DNA of 64,000 bases from Diacronema lutheri (GCA_019448385.1 JAGTXO010000041.1:186001-250000), one strand, 5' to 3'. Numbered from the stretch's first letter, positions 19,193 to 29,944 are shown. Program-made: numbers and translations. The notes: a model not told the origin generated them from the letters alone.

Positions 19193-20008
19193 ATGCGGCC
19201 GGTCGTGTCGCTGCCGCGCCTGTCGAGATCGCTCGCGGTGTCGATGGCGTCGCCGGGCGAGGTGGCGCTCGCGAAGACCGTGGGCTACGTGATCAGCGCG
19301 GGCTCGACCGCCCTATACATGCCAATGATCTCACGCTGCATCACACGGTGGTCGGCGGCCGGGCTCTCGGCGGAGACGTGGCTCCTCAAGCTCACCGCGT
19401 ACTGGACGGCGGATCTGTACTGCATCAGCCGGCACTACCCCCTCGCGCAGTACGCTGAGATGCTCTCACTCGTCGTCCAGGCCTTTGCGATGCTCCTCAT
19501 CGTCTGCTTTTTCCAGCGGCGCGCCGCCCCGGCGGTCGGCGCGCTCGTCGTGCTCGTCGCGGGTGGCGCTCTTCTCGCGGCGCCCGACTGGCGCGAGTCT
19601 GTGCTACCCGCGCTGCAAGCAGGCGCGGCGGTGCTCGGCGCGAGCGCCGTCGTGCCGCAGATCATTCTGAACGTTCAACGATCCGGCTCGGGCGAATTTT
19701 CTGTCATCACCGCGGCGCTGCTCACCTGCGGCAACGCGCTGCGCGGCTGGACGACGCTGGCGCTCGCAGACGGCGACGCGGTGCTGCTCTTCGGCGCGGC
19801 GCTCGGCTTTGCCATCAATGGCACGCTGCTCCTCCAGATCATATACTTTGCGCAGAGGGATGGGCGCTCACTCCGCGCGCTGCTCGTGGCCGACTTCGTG
19901 CAGCTTGTCGAGCCGCGGGCGGACGAGCTCGCGTTGCTGCGCGGCACCTCGCGGGAGGCGTCGGACGCGTCCGAGGCCGCGCCCGACGGAGAGGGCCGGC
20001 CTGAGTGA
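19193..20008 (+). CDS. MPDU1: MPDU1-like PQ-loop membrane protein
   Basis: 271 aa with about seven hydrophobic segments. The first repeat (KTVGYVISAGSTALYMPMIS) and the second with VVPQIILNVQRSGSGEFSVIT form the paired PQ-loops of the mannose-P-dolichol utilisation defect 1 family. These ER proteins are needed to use dolichol-linked mannose and glucose in N-glycosylation and GPI synthesis. The first loop has lost the PQ dipeptide (MPM). The start is 36 bp past the MULE target duplication, so the transposon separates this gene from its former divergent promoter partner. A downstream in-frame Met (MASPGEV) is an alternative start. Confidence 0.75.
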   Translation: MRPVVSLPRLSRSLAVSMASPGEVALAKTVGYVISAGSTALYMPMISRCITRWSAAGLSAETWLLKLTAYWTADLYCISRHYPLAQYAEMLSLVVQAFAMLLIVCFFQRRAAPAVGALVVLVAGGALLAAPDWRESVLPALQAGAAVLGASAVVPQIILNVQRSGSGEFSVITAALLTCGNALRGWTTLALADGDAVLLFGAALGFAINGTLLLQIIYFAQRDGRSLRALLVADFVQLVEPRADELALLRGTSREASDASEAAPDGEGRPE

Positions 20009-20102
20009 CCTCGCCGCGACAGTCGCAAGAGTGACGCGTCACATAATCAAAATGTGAGTGACGCGAGGCTCAAATCGAGCGTGGGCCTCGCTCGCCGCCC
20101 GC

Positions 20103-20642
20103 ATGGAGGGTCACTACGAGGGGCAGATCAAGGACGGGCGGGTGCATGGGACGGGCGTGTGTGTCTATTCGGACGGCTCCAAATATCAGGGTGATTGGCG
20201 GGAAGGCCTCAAGGCTGGCCGCGGCACGCACCTCTTCGCGTCCGGCGACCAGTACGAGGGCGAGTGGGAGGCCGGCTGGATGCAGGGCCTCGGCGTGTAC
20301 ACGTGGAAGATTGGTGATAAGTACATTGGCGAGGTGACGTACGGCCGGATCCACGGCTTTGGCACGTACACCTGGGCAACGGGCTCAAAGTACGTGGGGC
20401 AATGGAAGGACGGCAAGATGCACGGCAAGGGCATCAAGACGGACACGGAGGGGCGGCTCTTCGAGGGCGAGTGGAGGGACGGCAAGCCGCTGGTCAACAA
20501 GAACCAGACGGACATGCTGGGCTGGCTCACGGAGTCGATCGGCTCGGTGCCCACGTGGAGCGCGCCGCCCAACGACCCGTTTGGCGGCGCCGCTGACGAC
20601 CGCAAATATCGGCACGTGCCCGTCGAAGATGACGGCCTCTGA
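20103..20642 (+). CDS. MORN-repeat protein
   Basis: 179 aa. Six MORN repeats of the form Y-x-G-x-W-x-x-G-x-x-x-G-x-G fill residues 3 to about 130, for example YQGDWREGLKAGRGTH and YVGQWKDGKMHGKG. The last is partial (FEGEWRDGKPL). MORN repeats bind membranes or act as scaffolds, and short MORN proteins of this size are common in cilia. The start is the ATG opening the first repeat; an upstream GTG-led extension is not supported. The C-terminal tail is acidic and polar. Confidence 0.85.
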   Translation: MEGHYEGQIKDGRVHGTGVCVYSDGSKYQGDWREGLKAGRGTHLFASGDQYEGEWEAGWMQGLGVYTWKIGDKYIGEVTYGRIHGFGTYTWATGSKYVGQWKDGKMHGKGIKTDTEGRLFEGEWRDGKPLVNKNQTDMLGWLTESIGSVPTWSAPPNDPFGGAADDRKYRHVPVEDDGL

Positions 20643-20924
20643 GCTGCGACGGCCGTCGGCGCAGGGGCGCGCGCGTGTGCGGTCGAGCCGGTGGCGCGAC
20701 GGGAGCACGCCTGAGCCCGTGCGGGGCAGGAACGGAAACTGACACAGTTTCAAGTCTGCAGAGGCACGGCCCGAAAACCGTGACTCGCAGCTCGAACGGG
20801 TAGCGCCAAAGCCAGCAAGTGGCGCGCTGTCATCAGGCCAGGATCGGACGTGCAGGTGGCGGCGAGCGTAGGCGCGCACGGCTCGCTTCACACTGAGACG
20901 GATGGGTCCGGGCTCAAAGTCAAC

Positions 20925-21845
20925 TCAGAGCGGCGAGCGCGCGAGTGGCCCGCCGCCGTCGCGCAGCCGCTCGAGGATGAACACGCTGCCTTTGTTGCCG
21001 CGACCGAGGCGCATGCGCTCGCTGATATACGTCGTCTCCAGCCACGACGCGTCCTCCTTGCCGTTCTGCAGCGCCGGGTTGAGGGAGCGCAGCAGCTGGA
21101 ACACCCAGCCCGCCGACAGCAGTCGCATGCCGCCCTCCGTGAAAAGCTCGAGCGAGTCGAAGCTGACGATGGCGCGCGTACCCGGCGCCGGTGGCTCGGC
21201 CGGGCCAAAGCTGCCGCCGACGCGCAGGTAGACCCGCTGCCCGAGCGGCGAGAGCACGATCTCGTTACCGATGCGGCCGCGCTCGACGCAAATCTCCTGC
21301 ACAGGACGCGCGGCGCTTGACGCGTCGACGACGATGCCCGACGCGTTGACAGCGCCGACGCGCGAGCGACTGCTCGCAACGCTCTCGCCCGCCTCCGCCG
21401 CGACCGTCGCGAGGAGCAGCCAGCGCCCGTCGAGCAGGCCAGGCGCCGAGCGCAGCAGGTCGGCCGGCGGCGGCGCGGCCCGTTCGAGCTGCGCAAACTT
21501 TTTGAGGGTCGCGCCGATCTCACCGCCCGAGGCGGCGAGCGCTCGCAGCTCGGCCTCGAGCTGCTCTGCGCGCGGCGCAAAGAGCGACGCGAGGCGAGGC
21601 GCCGAGTTCGTGCTCGCGCCGAACCGCTTGCCGAGCGCCTGCGCGGCCGCAGCTGCGCGCTCGAGCGGCGATAGCGGCACGTCGACGCCAGACATGGACA
21701 CGAACGCGCTCCGCGGCACCGACAAGCGGAGCGCGCGAGCAGCGCGCGCGCCCGTCGCAAGGGCCGCCGCGGGCGACGCGAGCGTCACCGCGATGAGCCA
21801 CGCGTGTCTCCTGCCGCTCGAGGAAGATTCGCGCATCGGCGGCAT
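20925..21845 (-). CDS. Plastid lipid-associated protein (PAP/fibrillin family)
   Basis: 306 aa. The N-terminal RRHAWLIAVTLASPAAALA plus a basic/Ala-rich stretch is a bipartite plastid leader. The lipocalin-like fibrillin domain follows, with LLDGRWLLLATVAAE (about 145-160), RAIVSFDSLEL, and the diagnostic C-terminal block WLETTYISERMRLGRGNKGS ending in VFILER. Fibrillins bind hydrophobic lipids in plastoglobules and thylakoids. It converges with the MORN gene (282 bp between stops). Confidence 0.88.
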   Translation of the reverse strand: MPPMRESSSSGRRHAWLIAVTLASPAAALATGARAARALRLSVPRSAFVSMSGVDVPLSPLERAAAAAQALGKRFGASTNSAPRLASLFAPRAEQLEAELRALAASGGEIGATLKKFAQLERAAPPPADLLRSAPGLLDGRWLLLATVAAEAGESVASSRSRVGAVNASGIVVDASSAARPVQEICVERGRIGNEIVLSPLGQRVYLRVGGSFGPAEPPAPGTRAIVSFDSLELFTEGGMRLLSAGWVFQLLRSLNPALQNGKEDASWLETTYISERMRLGRGNKGSVFILERLRDGGGPLARSPL

Positions 21846-22060
21846 CGTGTGCGCAAGGCTGGATGGCCGCTGATCGACCGACGATCGTCAGAGTCACAGA
21901 GTCACAGTTACAGGCCACAGCGCCCGGACGGCAAGACGTCGTGACTCGTGAGCGCCGGGCGCGGCGCATGGACGCGAAGGTGACAAGCGTCAGATCACGT
22001 CGCTTGCGAGCGTGATGAGGGTCTGACCACAACCCACTTGCGCGCGCACGCGCCCGACGC

Positions 22061-24346
22061 TCACGACTTGTCGTCCTCCTGGCCCTCGGCCGCGCTGTCC
22101 GAGTGCGCGAGCGCCGGCCTGGGCGCGGGCGCGAGACCGATGGCGATGCCCAGGCTCGCGAGCGCCGCCGCCGTCGTCATCGCGCCTGACTCGAGCGCCG
22201 AGCCGAGCGCCGTGAGGCCCGAGCCGACGCCGCGCGGCACGGAGGCGATCGCCCGCTGGATCGTCTCGGCGGCGCCCGGCCTCCGCTCCGCCCAGTCGAC
22301 GAAGAGGGGCCGCGTCGTCTCGCGCACGCGCGCGCAGACGAGCGGCAGGCTCGCGCGGTACGCGAGGTGGCCGTCAACAAGCTCGGAGACATCAACGTTC
22401 TGCACGCCGCGCACGCGCACGGGCGAGAGGCCAGCGATCCCGTCGAGCGCGCCCGCCGGCGAGCCCGCGCGGTAGACAGACGGCAGGATCCAATCCCACG
22501 CGCAGTGCACATTGACGACGCGGCCGGCGGCGACGCGTCGCGCGGCCTCCCAGTCCGGCGAGTGCAGTCCGGCGGGCGTGCCGATCAGCACAATGTCCTC
22601 GACAATGCCGAGCGCGTCGGCGCCCGCGCGATCGAGCTCGCGCGCGCACGCGAGCACCGCGCGGCTGCCGAGCGAGAACGCCGAGAGGGAGACGGGCCGG
22701 CGGCCGTGCGTCCGCGCGAGGAGCACATCTGCGAGCAGGACGCCCACCTGCTCCGCGCGGTCCTCGGCCACCGCCCACGGGTTGTCGAGGAGCGAGTACG
22801 CCTTGAGAAGCAGCGTCGGCGTCGCGAGCGCGGCGAGCAGGGCGGAGAAGGCCGTCGCGCGCAACAACTCGGCCTGCGCGCGCGAGATCGCCTCCGAGGC
22901 GAGGTAGCTCGAGAGGGCGCGGCCGAGCCGCACCAGCGCCTCGCTCTCCCAGACGACAACCCACGCCTCCGAGTGCGAGTGCAGCAACTCCGAGGCGCAA
23001 CGGCCGGTCGCGAGCGCGCTCGCGAGCTGAATGGCCGACGGCTTCGCGCCGGGCGAGGCTGCAGGCGCGGCCGTCGGGGTGGCGGCCGCCGTGGCGGGCG
23101 CCGGAGCGGCCGCGGCCGCGGCAGGCGCACTCGCGCCCTCCGCGCCAAAGAGCAGGGCCCAGTGACGGTGCGGCGAGTCGTCCGGCGCATCCGCCCAGCC
23201 GGACAGGCACAGGTGGACCGCGAGGCGCGGCGGTAACGGCGCGTCCTCCGGCGCGGCCGGCGTGGCCGGCTCGGCCGCCGGCGCGGCCGGCGCGGCCGCG
23301 TCGCCGCCCTGCGCGCGCGCACCGAGGCCGAACGCGCCGCTCAGCGCGCGCCCGCCCGCCGAGAGCGCGCTGCCCACGCCGAACGCCGCGCCGCCGAGCC
23401 CTCGCGCGAGCAGCCGGCCGCCGGGCAGCAAGTCCGGGACGCCCGCCGCGACGCTCGACGCCGTGTTCACAACGATGCCTGCGGCGGGCGCGGCGCGCTC
23501 AGGCGGTGGCGCGGCGCGCTCAAATCGAAACTCCTTCACGCGGCCAAACCGTCGCTGCAGGTGGTACTTTGCGAGGCCCGCGCCGCGCAGCCCGAGCAGC
23601 GTGCCAAACGTGGCCGCGCCCGCCGTAGACGCGAGCCACGCGCCAACCGGCGCGACGGCCGCGCCGACGGTGGCGCCGCCGAGCCCACCGACGGCAATGA
23701 GGCCCATGCCAAACGCTGGCGCGGCCAGGCCCGCCGTCAGCGCGACCGACGCGCCGCCCGCCGCGGCGAGCGTGAGGAGGCCGAGCCGACGCGCCCAGCG
23801 CGAGCCGCCCGCTGCTCGCGCGCGCTCGCCGCGCTCGTCGCTGTCGGTCGCGCGGTGCTGGGAGGCGCGATCCGCGGCGGCCTCGCACAGGCGCAGGGCG
23901 AGCAGCTCCTCCGCCAGGTAAAAGCCGTCAATCGGCACGTCCAGCGCGAGGCACAGCCCCTTGAGCACCTGCCGCGCGCGCGCGTCGTACTGCGCGCCCT
24001 CGCCGATGCTCACGCACTCGGCGAGCAGCGCGGACGGGATGGACGGGCGGAGCGCAACGGGCAGCAGGTCGCCAAAGATACGCGCGTCGAGCGCGATCCC
24101 CTCCGAGTCGAGCAGCTCGAGGTGCGCGTCGAGCCGCTCGTGCCCATGCCCGGCCGCGCGCGCGACGAGCGCGAGGAAGTCGCGCGCCCACGCGCGCGAG
24201 GGCGAGCCCCACGAGCGCAGGCCACCATGCAGGAGCACCGTGACCGCGCCAACCACGGCGACGCGATGCTCGCGCTCGGTGAGCAGCGCCGACAGAGGGT
24301 TGGACTGCCGGCGGGGCGGCGGCGGCGGGGCACCATCCTCCGTCAT
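22061..24346 (-). CDS. DUF726/TMCO4-like alpha/beta-hydrolase membrane protein
   Basis: 761 aa. An Ala/Gly-rich hydrophobic block (about 190-260, LLTLAAAGGASVALTAGLAA and following) forms membrane helices. The C-terminal half has the DUF726 hydrolase features: VSLSAFSLGSRAVLACAREL (nucleophile-elbow-like GxSxG variant FSLGS), a GIVEDIVLIGTPAG block, WEAARRVAAGRVVNVHCAWD, and WILPSVYR. Eukaryotic relatives are Golgi/ER membrane proteins of unknown substrate. A long variable Pro/Ala linker splits the domain. The start is the Met after a stretch with no protein-like signal. The ORF stays open upstream only because of base composition. Confidence 0.8.
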   Translation of the reverse strand: MTEDGAPPPPPRRQSNPLSALLTEREHRVAVVGAVTVLLHGGLRSWGSPSRAWARDFLALVARAAGHGHERLDAHLELLDSEGIALDARIFGDLLPVALRPSIPSALLAECVSIGEGAQYDARARQVLKGLCLALDVPIDGFYLAEELLALRLCEAAADRASQHRATDSDERGERARAAGGSRWARRLGLLTLAAAGGASVALTAGLAAPAFGMGLIAVGGLGGATVGAAVAPVGAWLASTAGAATFGTLLGLRGAGLAKYHLQRRFGRVKEFRFERAAPPPERAAPAAGIVVNTASSVAAGVPDLLPGGRLLARGLGGAAFGVGSALSAGGRALSGAFGLGARAQGGDAAAPAAPAAEPATPAAPEDAPLPPRLAVHLCLSGWADAPDDSPHRHWALLFGAEGASAPAAAAAAPAPATAAATPTAAPAASPGAKPSAIQLASALATGRCASELLHSHSEAWVVVWESEALVRLGRALSSYLASEAISRAQAELLRATAFSALLAALATPTLLLKAYSLLDNPWAVAEDRAEQVGVLLADVLLARTHGRRPVSLSAFSLGSRAVLACARELDRAGADALGIVEDIVLIGTPAGLHSPDWEAARRVAAGRVVNVHCAWDWILPSVYRAGSPAGALDGIAGLSPVRVRGVQNVDVSELVDGHLAYRASLPLVCARVRETTRPLFVDWAERRPGAAETIQRAIASVPRGVGSGLTALGSALESGAMTTAAALASLGIAIGLAPAPRPALAHSDSAAEGQEDDKS

Positions 24347-24416
24347 GCTTCCTCTCTCGGATTCAGGAATTCCGCCTCCAGCTGGCCGCTGCAGAAGCGA
24401 CGGAAAAAGGGGGAAA

Positions 24417-24458
24417 GACGGATTCGACCCGGACGGAGCCGGCCGGGTCGAATCCGTC
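24417..24458. other. Perfect 16-bp stem hairpin just past the LRR gene stop
   Basis: GACGGATTCGACCCGG (24417-24432) is exactly inverted at 24443-24458 around a 10-base loop. It begins 6 bases beyond the stop of the minus-strand LRR gene and lies between it and the DUF726 gene on the same strand. Confidence 0.7.
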
Positions 24459-24464
24459 ACCGGC

Positions 24465-27277
24465 TCACCGCCAACTCTCGGGGCTCGCCTTCGCTCTGAG
24501 CCGCACGGCCGACGCGAGCGCCGCGCCGAGGCCGTCACCGGCCCCGCCCGCGCGCGACGGGCTGCAGCGCGCGGCCGAGGGCGAGGCTGCAAGCGCCGCC
24601 GCGGCAGCGGGCGGCGGCGCGCCAGCTGTGCCCGGCGCGCCGGCGGCCGGCTCGAGCTGTGGAAAGTACGCGTTGAGCCCACGGAGCGGGTCGAACGTCC
24701 TGCACTCGAGCACGAGCTCGCAGTGCGGCCGGTGGTGCCGCAGCATGCCCGCGCCGTCGCGCGTGAGGTGGTCGCACGCCCACGCGCGCAGCTCGGCGAG
24801 CAGCGCGCCGGCGGCGAAGGCGAGCATGTGCACGCACGCGTCATCGAGGCTCGTGCGGTTGCAGCCGAAGAGCTGCAGCTGCGGGCACGCCTCGAGCAGC
24901 AGCCGCATGTCGGCCGGGTCGGTCGCCACCGAGCGCGCCTGCCACGTGCCCTCGAGGTCGAGCTGCTGCAGCGACGCGCCGCATCCTTGCGTAATGACAC
25001 GCACGTCGCGCAGCTGCAGCCGCGCGCACTCGCGCAGGCTGAGGCGGCGCAGGCTGCCGAGCTGCGCGAGCGCGTGCGCCGCCTGCCCGCTCAGCGCCGA
25101 GCATCGCGTCAGGTCGAGCACGGCCACGTCCGGCCTACGGATCGCGAGGCCGAACAGGTGCGCGTCGGTCAGGTGCGCGCTCGGCGGCAGCGCGTCGTCG
25201 GTCCACGCGCCGTGCGACGCGAGCGCGCGGCGGACGCGCACGACGGCCATCGGCTCGGCGCTGCCACTCGAGCGCGCCGAGTGCACGCCGAGGGTAAGCG
25301 CCTTGCCGTACAAACTGCCGCGCCTGCGCAACACCTGCCACTGCGCCGCGCGGCTGATTGGCGAGAGCGGCACGCGCGCGGAGGCGGTTGGCTCCGGCCG
25401 CGCGCCGTGCGGCTGGTGCGGCGGCTCGGGCTGCGCCATCGTCCACTCGAGCGAGTGGAGCAGCCAGTCGGACGGCCCCTCCACGTGCAGCGCGGCCGGC
25501 CGCTCGCGCCTCGCCTCGCGCGCGCGCAGCGCGTCGGCGACCTCGTCGGAGATGGCCGTGCAGCGCAGGTTGAGGCGGCGCAGCCGCGGCGCGCCAACGG
25601 ACAGGTCGTAGGCGCACGCGTCGCTGATCGAGCGCGCGAAGGAGAGGATGAGCTCGCGTAGCTCGGGCGCGCGCTCCGCGAGGATCGCGACACCCCCGTC
25701 CGTCAACGCGCAGTGCGAGAGGTCAAGGAATGCCTGCGCGCGGCGCATGCGCGCGCCGGCGCGCGGCGTCACGCGCGGCGTGCGGTGCAAAAGCGCGCGC
25801 GCGCGACTGACGTGGGTGACGGCCGTAAACCGTCTGTTCCCCCGGGGTCCGCGACAGACGCGGTTCACGGCCGCGCCGTCCGCGCGCTGCGCACCAGCTG
25901 CGGGCACATTGCGCACGCGAGGGAGACGACCGCATCGCTGACGGTGTGCGCGCTCAGCACGGTGAGCGGCGCGCCGCAGCCATGGCCGTCGCTGACGAGA
26001 CCGAAGCCCCACGCACTCAGCTCGCGCATCTGCGGGCAGTGGCGCTCGAGCGCCTCCCACGTCGCGTCGCCAATGTGCGCGAGCGACGAGACGTCCATCC
26101 TGACGAGCCGCGGGTTTGCGAGCGCGCCGACGTTGAGCACCGAGTCAGTGACGAGGCCGTGCCAGTGAGGGCGATCGTCGTCGGGCGCGGTGGCGGCGCC
26201 GGCCTCGCGCCGGCCCGGACTGCCGCCGCGCGCGGCCGGCTCGCGCACGCGCAGCCAGACCGCGCGCGTCTTCGGCTCCTCGTGCCGCTCGAAGGCCTGC
26301 TCGAGCACATCGATCACACCACGCTTGTGCTCCCATTCGTCGAGCACGCGCCGAAACTGCCAGAACGTCTGGTACGCGGCGAGCTTGTAGCCGACGGAGA
26401 AGCACGAGGCGATGAACGCGGCGAGCACCACCCACGAGTGCGCGACGCACTGCTCGCGCTCCAGCCCGAACAGCACCCAGCTGGCACAGCGCGCGGCGCG
26501 GCGCGGGCGCGGTCGCGGGTGGGCATCGGCCGCAAGCGCCGCGGCGGGAGCGCGCGGCTGGACGCAGCGGCGCGCGAGCGCGCGCTGCTCGAGCGGCGGG
26601 CAGCTCGGCCGGCGCCACCCGCGCGCGCGCCGAACCGGCCGCGCGCACCCGTTCAGGCCGACGGACGGCAGGTCCTCGACGACGACGAGCACCATCGACA
26701 CCTGCAGCCGCGACTTGACGGCGACCACATTGATGGCGTCCTGCGACACCACGATCGTCGACGAGGCGAGCACGTTGTGCTTGTAATCCTTGTACCCGAT
26801 TGCGAGCGAGCGCACGTACCACATCACCGCGACGAGCGAGACGAGCACGGAGAGGCAGCACCACGCGAGGTAGTTGCGCTTGAAGACGTGCGAGAGCGCG
26901 GGCGACGGCGCGACCACGGTGACGTACGTGTTCACGTCGGAGCCGACGTCGAAGAGCTCGAAGAGAATGGTGGCGACGACGGGTGTCGCGCGCTTCAGCC
27001 AGAACGGCGAGTGTGGCAGCTTGCACGCGCCGAACACGTCGCGCATGCGGCCGAGCGCGCGGCCGAGCGCGCCGCGATCCTCGTCGTCGGCCAGCGTGCT
27101 GTTCACGGCGCCAATATGCGCGTGCGAGTAGCGGCGCGCGCTGCCCGCGCCGCCGTGCGAGAGGGCCGAGGGCCTGCGCTCGCCCACGAGCCCTTGCCGC
27201 CGCCCGTTGCCCAAGCCGTGGAGGACGATCGCGCGCCCTGTGTCCGCCGTGGACGAGGCCGCCACGGATGACGGCAT
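24465..27277 (-). CDS. XK-like multi-pass membrane protein with C-terminal leucine-rich repeats
   Basis: Exons 27277-26649, 26480-25895 and 25733-24465 give 827 aa. The N-terminal half has several membrane helices with FELFDVGSDVNTYV and, after splicing, VVVEDLPSVGLNGWVLFGL. The D-x-x-S-D and E-D-L-P features recall XK-related/scramblase-type proteins (inference). The C-terminal half has AMN1/FBXL-like leucine-rich repeats (MDVSSLAHIGDATWEALERH; LAFLDLSHCALTDGGVAIL; AVLDLTRCSALSGQA). Intron 2 (25734-25894, GTGCGC...GCGCAG) precisely rejoins CPQL with AFLDLSH. Intron 1 (26481-26648) is 168 bp, with no stop and a multiple of three. It is divergent from SEC63 (56 bp). Confidence 0.72.
25820..25873. 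other. Inverted repeat inside the LRR gene second intron
   Basis: CGGCCGTAAACCGTCTGT (25820-25837) is matched by an inverted copy with a 2-base insertion and one mismatch at 25854-25873, around a C/G-rich loop. Both arms are intronic, and folding would shorten the 161-base intron. Confidence 0.55.
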
Positions 27278-27333
27278 CGCACGCCGCCAAGCCCGTTCAA
27301 AAGGCGGGTTGCCGCGCACTGTGAACACGAGCG
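27278..27333. promoter_or_regulatory. 56-bp divergent promoter (LRR / SEC63)
   Basis: The gap lies between opposed start codons and contains GTTCAAAAGG. A similar TTTCAAAAG also occurs upstream of the MPDU1-like start (19157-19192). Whether this is a shared promoter element is untested. Confidence 0.5.
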
Positions 27334-29701
27334 ATGCGGGCGGCCGAGGGTGACGTCTTCGTCGCGGTGTTGCTCGGCGCGCTGCTGCTGCCGTGGACGC
27401 TGCTGCGGCTGCGCGCGTGGCGCGTGGCGATGTCGGGCGAGCCCGTGTCGCGCGGCGGCGGCGTGTACGCGCAGGCCGTGGCGCGCAAGGCGCGCGCGCT
27501 GCGGTCCGAGCGCTTGCGCGCGTCGCTCTCGGCGGGCACGTGCGTCTACGCGGCGATGCTGTGCGCTCTGGCGACAACGTGCGCGCGGCTCCTCGGCGAC
27601 ACGTCGCTCGTGCTGCCCGCCGAGCCGCACGAGATCCTCGACGTGCGCGACGGCGCGTCGCGCGACGAGGTGCGCGCGGCGTACCGGCGCCTGTCGCTCA
27701 TGTACCACCCGGACAAGGCGGGCGACGACGCGCTCGCGGCGGCCAAGTTCCTCGACATCACGCGCGCGCACGCGGTGCTCACGGACGCGACGGCGCGGCG
27801 CAACTGGGAGCGCTACGGCAATCCCGACGGCTACCGCGGCGTGCAGGTCGACATTGGCCTGCCATCGTGGATGCTCGGAGGCGGCGGAGGCGGAGGCGGA
27901 GCGGCCGGCGGTGGCGGCAGCGCGCTACCGGCGCTGTGCGCGCTCGCGCTCGTGGTGGGTGTGCCGCTCTGGTTGATGCGCTTCCTCGCGCCTTCGCCGC
28001 GCGAGGCCACCGTCCTCGCCGTCTCCAGCGCGGTGCTCGCGAACGGGGCGCACGTGCGCGCGCTCCTCGGCGGCTGCCTCGACGGCGCGCAGCTGCTCGC
28101 CGCGCTCGCGACGGGCGCGTGCGCGCTGCCCGACGTGGGCGCGCAGCTGCGCTCGCAGCCTATCGTGCACGCCGCCGCCGCGCTGCTGTCCGAGCTCAGC
28201 CCCGAGCCGCTGCCGCGCGCGTCCGCCGCGTCGCTGCGCGAGCAGCTCGAGCCCTGCCCCGAGCTCAGCCTGGAGCGTGCGCGCGCGCCGGCGGCCGCGG
28301 CGGACGCGCGGCAGTCGGCGGCGGAGGCCGCCGCGCTCGTGCTCCTGCACGCGCACGTCGCGCGCACGCCGCTCAGCGCACCGCTCGACGCGTGCGCGGC
28401 CGCGCTCGTCGCACAGCTACCTACGCTCGCCGACGCGCTTTGCGCGCTTGCGCTCTCGTCTGCGGACGTGCAGCGCACGAGCACCCGCGCGACGGCGACG
28501 GCGGCGGCGGGAGGGGCGGCGCAGGGCGGACGCGGCTCGACCGCTGTCGCGCGCGCGCCGCCGCCGAGCCGCACGCTCGTCGCCATCCTGAGTGGCGTGC
28601 AGCGGCTGCACCAAGCGGTGCCGCTGCCGCCGTGCGAGGAGGGTGAGGCGTCGTTACTCCAACTGCCGCACGTTACGCGCGGCGTGGCGCAGCAGCTGCT
28701 CGGCGCGGCGCGCCTCGGCGCGGCCGCGCAGCAGTCGGACGGCGAGCCGCGTGCGCCCGCGGCCGAGCGCGCGCGCGCGGACGACGGCAACGGCGCGCCC
28801 GCCGCACCGCGCGCGGCGGGCGCACGCGCGCGCAGGGCTGGCAAGAAGGGCGGCGGCAAGGCGGCCAAGGCGGACGGCGGCGCGTGCGATACGCCCGCCG
28901 CTCCAGCCACGCCCGTGGCCGCAAAAGCCAACGTGCCGGCCAATGCGGCTGCGATCACCGCGGCCTCTGCGCAGGCCTTGCGTGTCGCGCCGGCGGCCAC
29001 GGTCGCGGCCGCGCTGCTCGGCTGCGGGCTGGCCGAGGCTGAGGTCGCGGACGCGCTGCGCGTGCTTGGCGGCTTGCCGAGCTGCCAGTTGCTCGTCGAC
29101 GCGGAGGTGGAAGACGAGGAGAGGGTCGAGGTTGGCGACGTGCTCACCGTGCGCGCCACGCTGCACGCCACGCGCGCCGCGCGCGCCGTCGCGCGCCTGC
29201 CCGACGGCGCGCCGGTTGCGCACGCACCTTTTGTGCGGGCGGCGCTGCCCGAGCGGTACACGCTCCTCCTCTCGGCCGGCGGTGCGCTGCGCGACGTGCG
29301 TCTCGTCCACCTGCAGCCCGCGAGCGGGGCGGAGCTCGACGCCTTGCGCGCTCGCGGCGTGCGGCTTTCAACCGCCGGCGGCTGCGACGTGGCCGCCACG
29401 GAGTGGAGGCTCAAGGCGCGCGCGCGCGGCGGTGCGCCCGCGCCGAGCGTGCAGCGCAGCGGCGGCACGAGGAGAGTCGAGCGCGCGCGCGCCGCGCGCG
29501 GCGCGGCGCCCACGCGCGCCCATCCTGCCGTGCGCGCGCGCCGCTCGCACGCGCGCGCCGCTCCGCGCTCGGCAGGCGCCGTCGACGGCTGGCGCGTGGC
29601 CGATCGAGGTACGCGCGATTTGCTCGTGCTACGTGGGCGCGGACGCTTCGTACCACGCGCCCATCGTCGTGCACGGGCGCTCGGGGCGCTCGGGCAGCTA
29701 A
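27334..29701 (+). CDS. SEC63: SEC63-like ER translocon J-protein
   Basis: 746 aa as exons 27334-29448 and 29576-29701. It has two N-terminal membrane helices, then a J domain (about 107-175) with EPHEILDVRDGASRDEVRAA, the HPD triplet (about 125-127) and a luminal position as in SEC63. A third helix (LPALCALALVVGVPLWLM) follows, then a divergent Sec63/Brl region with QLPHVTRGVAQQLL and VEVGDVLTVRATL. The C-terminal exon restores a Sec63-like ending (WPIEVRAICSCYVGADASYH). SEC63 recruits BiP to the Sec61 channel. The last intron (29449-29575, GTGCAG...GGCAG) is the least certain call. Without it the reading frame degenerates into Arg/Ala-rich sequence. Confidence 0.8.
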
Positions 29702-29944
29702 GAGGAGAGGAGAGGAAGAGAGAAACGTATGCCATGGCCGCCCGCCTGCTCAGTGCGGCTTCCGCCGACGTCAGTGAGGCACCTTTGCACCTGCTAAAAC
29801 CGTCGATCCGCCACCGCCGGCAAGAACCCCAACCTTGCCGCGGCTAGGCACGGGGCCCGTGGCAAGGCGCGGGGGCCCATCGGGCTTGCCGCGCAGCCCC
29901 CGCGCCGCCCTGGCTTCTCGCACTGCGCTGTCTTGGAATTATTT

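Noticed and set aside
24415-24460. tRNA-like T-arm (GGTCGAATCC)
   Set aside because: It is part of the perfect hairpin; no acceptor stem, D-arm or anticodon arm surrounds it.
22061-25000. N-terminal extension of the DUF726 protein to 25000
   Set aside because: The extra region overlaps the LRR gene's coding exon on the same strand in another frame and has no conserved content.
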